NCBI GenBank assembly: GCA_039927975.1
Contig: JBDSTZ010000019.1
Coordinates: 1 to 5,191, forward strand
Length of the DNA: 5,191 nucleotides
From: JBDSTZ01 sp039927975
GTDB lineage: Bacteria > Pseudomonadota > Gammaproteobacteria > Burkholderiales > Burkholderiaceae_D
Direction: 5' to 3'
Shown: positions 4,380 through 5,191 of the stretch, one piece after another
Position numbering within the stretch: position 1 is the stretch's first letter
How the letters are laid out: the number at the start of each line of letters is the position of its first letter
The notes under the pieces: generated by a model
Told to the model about the DNA's origin: nothing
The model's database searches: none
What the model saw: the letters and a program-made list of their open reading frames with translations, nothing else
Translations under genes and position numbers: made by a program

Positions 4380-5191
4380 ATGCGGCCGCGCCAAGCCGAC
4401 GGCTTCACCTACCTCGGCCTGCTGATCCTGCTGACCGTGATCGGCCTGGTCGGCGCCGCCACCCTCAAGGTCAACGTGCTGCTCGAGCGCGCCGAGGCCG
4501 AAGAACAATTGCTCGGCATCGGCGCGGCCTTTTCCGACGCCCTGCAAAGCTACGCCGCCGCCACCCCGCCCGGCCAGCCGCAGCAGCCGCCCACCTTGAA
4601 GGAATTGCTGCGCGATGCGCGTTTTCCCAATCCGCGCCGCCATCTGCGCAAGGTGTTCGTCGACCCGGTCACCGGCAAGGCCGAGTGGGGCATCATGTAT
4701 TTGGCGGAAAAGAAGGGCGTGATCGGCGTCTACAGCCTGTCCCAGGACAAGCCGTTCAAGGTCGCCAATTTCGATGCGCGCTTCCAGGGCTTCCAGAACA
4801 AGGAGCATTTGTCGGACTGGAAATTCACCATGACGGGACAGGGCGTCGTGCGGCTGAACGGCGCGCCGCCGCTGGCGCCGCTGGGCGGCGCGGCGCGGGC
4901 CGAGGCCGAGGCGGCCAAAGCGCTGGCGGCCAAGACGGACGCGGCCAATGCCGACCCTGCCAAGAGCGAACCAGCGTCGCTGTTCCCTAACGCGCGCGAG
5001 CTCGCGCCGCCCGGGCAGCCGGCCTTGCCACCGCCACCGGCGCCGCGCCCGCCGCCCGATACGCCGATGCCGCCGCCGGAACCACCGCAACCACCGCAAC
5101 CACCGGAACCAACGGCATCGCCGGCTACGCCGGCCGATGGCGACAAGCCGGCCGAGCCGGGCGACAAGACCGACGCGCCCGACCCCAAGCC
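4380..5191 (+). CDS. Divergent pseudopilin-like protein without Glu+5, proline-rich tail (3' end outside window)
   Basis: The frame is open from ATG 4380 to the last base (270 codons visible). The leader MRPRQADG precedes FTYLGLLILLTVIGLVGAA, a prepilin-type cleavage site and helix, but the mature +5 residue is Gly (G13), not Glu. A short helix follows (LLERAEAEEQLLGIGAAF), then a small domain with RRHLRKVFVDPVTG (86-99), EWGIMYL (102-108) and IGVYSLSQDKPFK (115-127). As I recall, this R-H-L-R / D-P-x-T-G / W-G pattern recurs in a group of GspG-like 'type II secretion system protein' sequences found in such clusters. Residues about 161-205 are Ala-rich and charged, and from about 206 the chain is Pro-rich with PPQ/PPE repeats. 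A classical GspG is about 140-150 residues, so the tail is a large addition. The lack of Glu+5 is shared with GspK, the tip pseudopilin, so a tip or minor role is plausible but inferred. Confidence 0.85.
   Translation, partial: MRPRQADGFTYLGLLILLTVIGLVGAATLKVNVLLERAEAEEQLLGIGAAFSDALQSYAAATPPGQPQQPPTLKELLRDARFPNPRRHLRKVFVDPVTGKAEWGIMYLAEKKGVIGVYSLSQDKPFKVANFDARFQGFQNKEHLSDWKFTMTGQGVVRLNGAPPLAPLGGAARAEAEAAKALAAKTDAANADPAKSEPASLFPNARELAPPGQPALPPPPAPRPPPDTPMPPPEPPQPPQPPEPTASPATPADGDKPAEPGDKTDAPDPK
5082..5108 (+). repeat. Three tandem 9-base units encoding Pro-Pro-Gln/Glu
   Basis: The unit CCACCGCAA occurs twice, followed by CCACCGGAA. They encode PPQ-PPQ-PPE in the tail of the third pseudopilin-like protein. 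The copies are identical apart from one base, which suggests recent in-frame expansion. Confidence 0.75.

Noticed and set aside
4685..4990. A 101-codon plus-strand frame inside the third pseudopilin gene
   Set aside because: Out of frame with the recognised protein, low-complexity Arg/Gly content and no ribosome binding site. The main frame is continuous through it.
4362..5188. Overlapping minus-strand open frames opposite the third pseudopilin gene
   Set aside because: Arg-rich or Gly/Ser-rich compositional shadows. The plus frame from 4380 has a ribosome binding site, a prepilin N-terminus and conserved-looking motifs.

Overview
The window is one uninterrupted stretch of plus-strand coding DNA of high GC content. 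It holds seven tightly packed genes with no intergenic space. The base composition, the Ala/Pro-rich proteins and the gene order suggest a GC-rich betaproteobacterium, probably of the order Burkholderiales and possibly an Oxalobacteraceae (Massilia/Duganella/Janthinobacterium type). That placement is an inference from memory, not from a marker gene.

Layout: (1) the 3' end of a PilN-like inner-membrane assembly protein (to 311); (2) a PilO/GspM-like single-pass protein (308-880); (3) a PilP/GspC-like single-pass protein with a 12-proline tract (877-1446); (4) a large TPR-containing lipoprotein secretin (1446-3473); (5) and (6) two GspG-like prepilins (3470-3952 and about 3955-4377); (7) a third, divergent prepilin-like protein that lacks the +5 glutamate and has a long proline-rich tail (4380 to beyond 5191). 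Neighbouring genes overlap by 1-4 bases or lie 2 bases apart, so they are almost certainly one translationally coupled operon. No promoter, terminator, RNA gene, mobile element or CRISPR array was seen. The first and last genes run off the window.

Together these genes encode most of the envelope-spanning part of a type II secretion/type IV pilus-like machine. An inner-membrane N-O-P alignment complex of pilus type would connect to a self-targeting outer-membrane secretin, and three pseudopilins would form the piston or fibre. The ATPase (GspE/PilB type), platform protein (GspF/PilC type) and any PilM-like protein are not in the window and would be expected next to it. The set matches neither a canonical gsp operon (no GspH/I/J/K or GspL/M in the usual order) nor a canonical pilMNOPQ operon (the secretin is a TPR liposecretin followed by pseudopilins). 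As far as I recall, clusters of this make-up have been annotated as 'predicted secretion system X', a widespread but functionally uncharacterised T2SS-like system. This is the main point of interest.

A second theme is proline-rich low complexity. Five of the six proteins visible at full or near-full length carry a Pro-rich or Ala-Pro-rich segment: the O-like linker, the P-like linker, the secretin tail, the second pseudopilin leader and the third pseudopilin tail.
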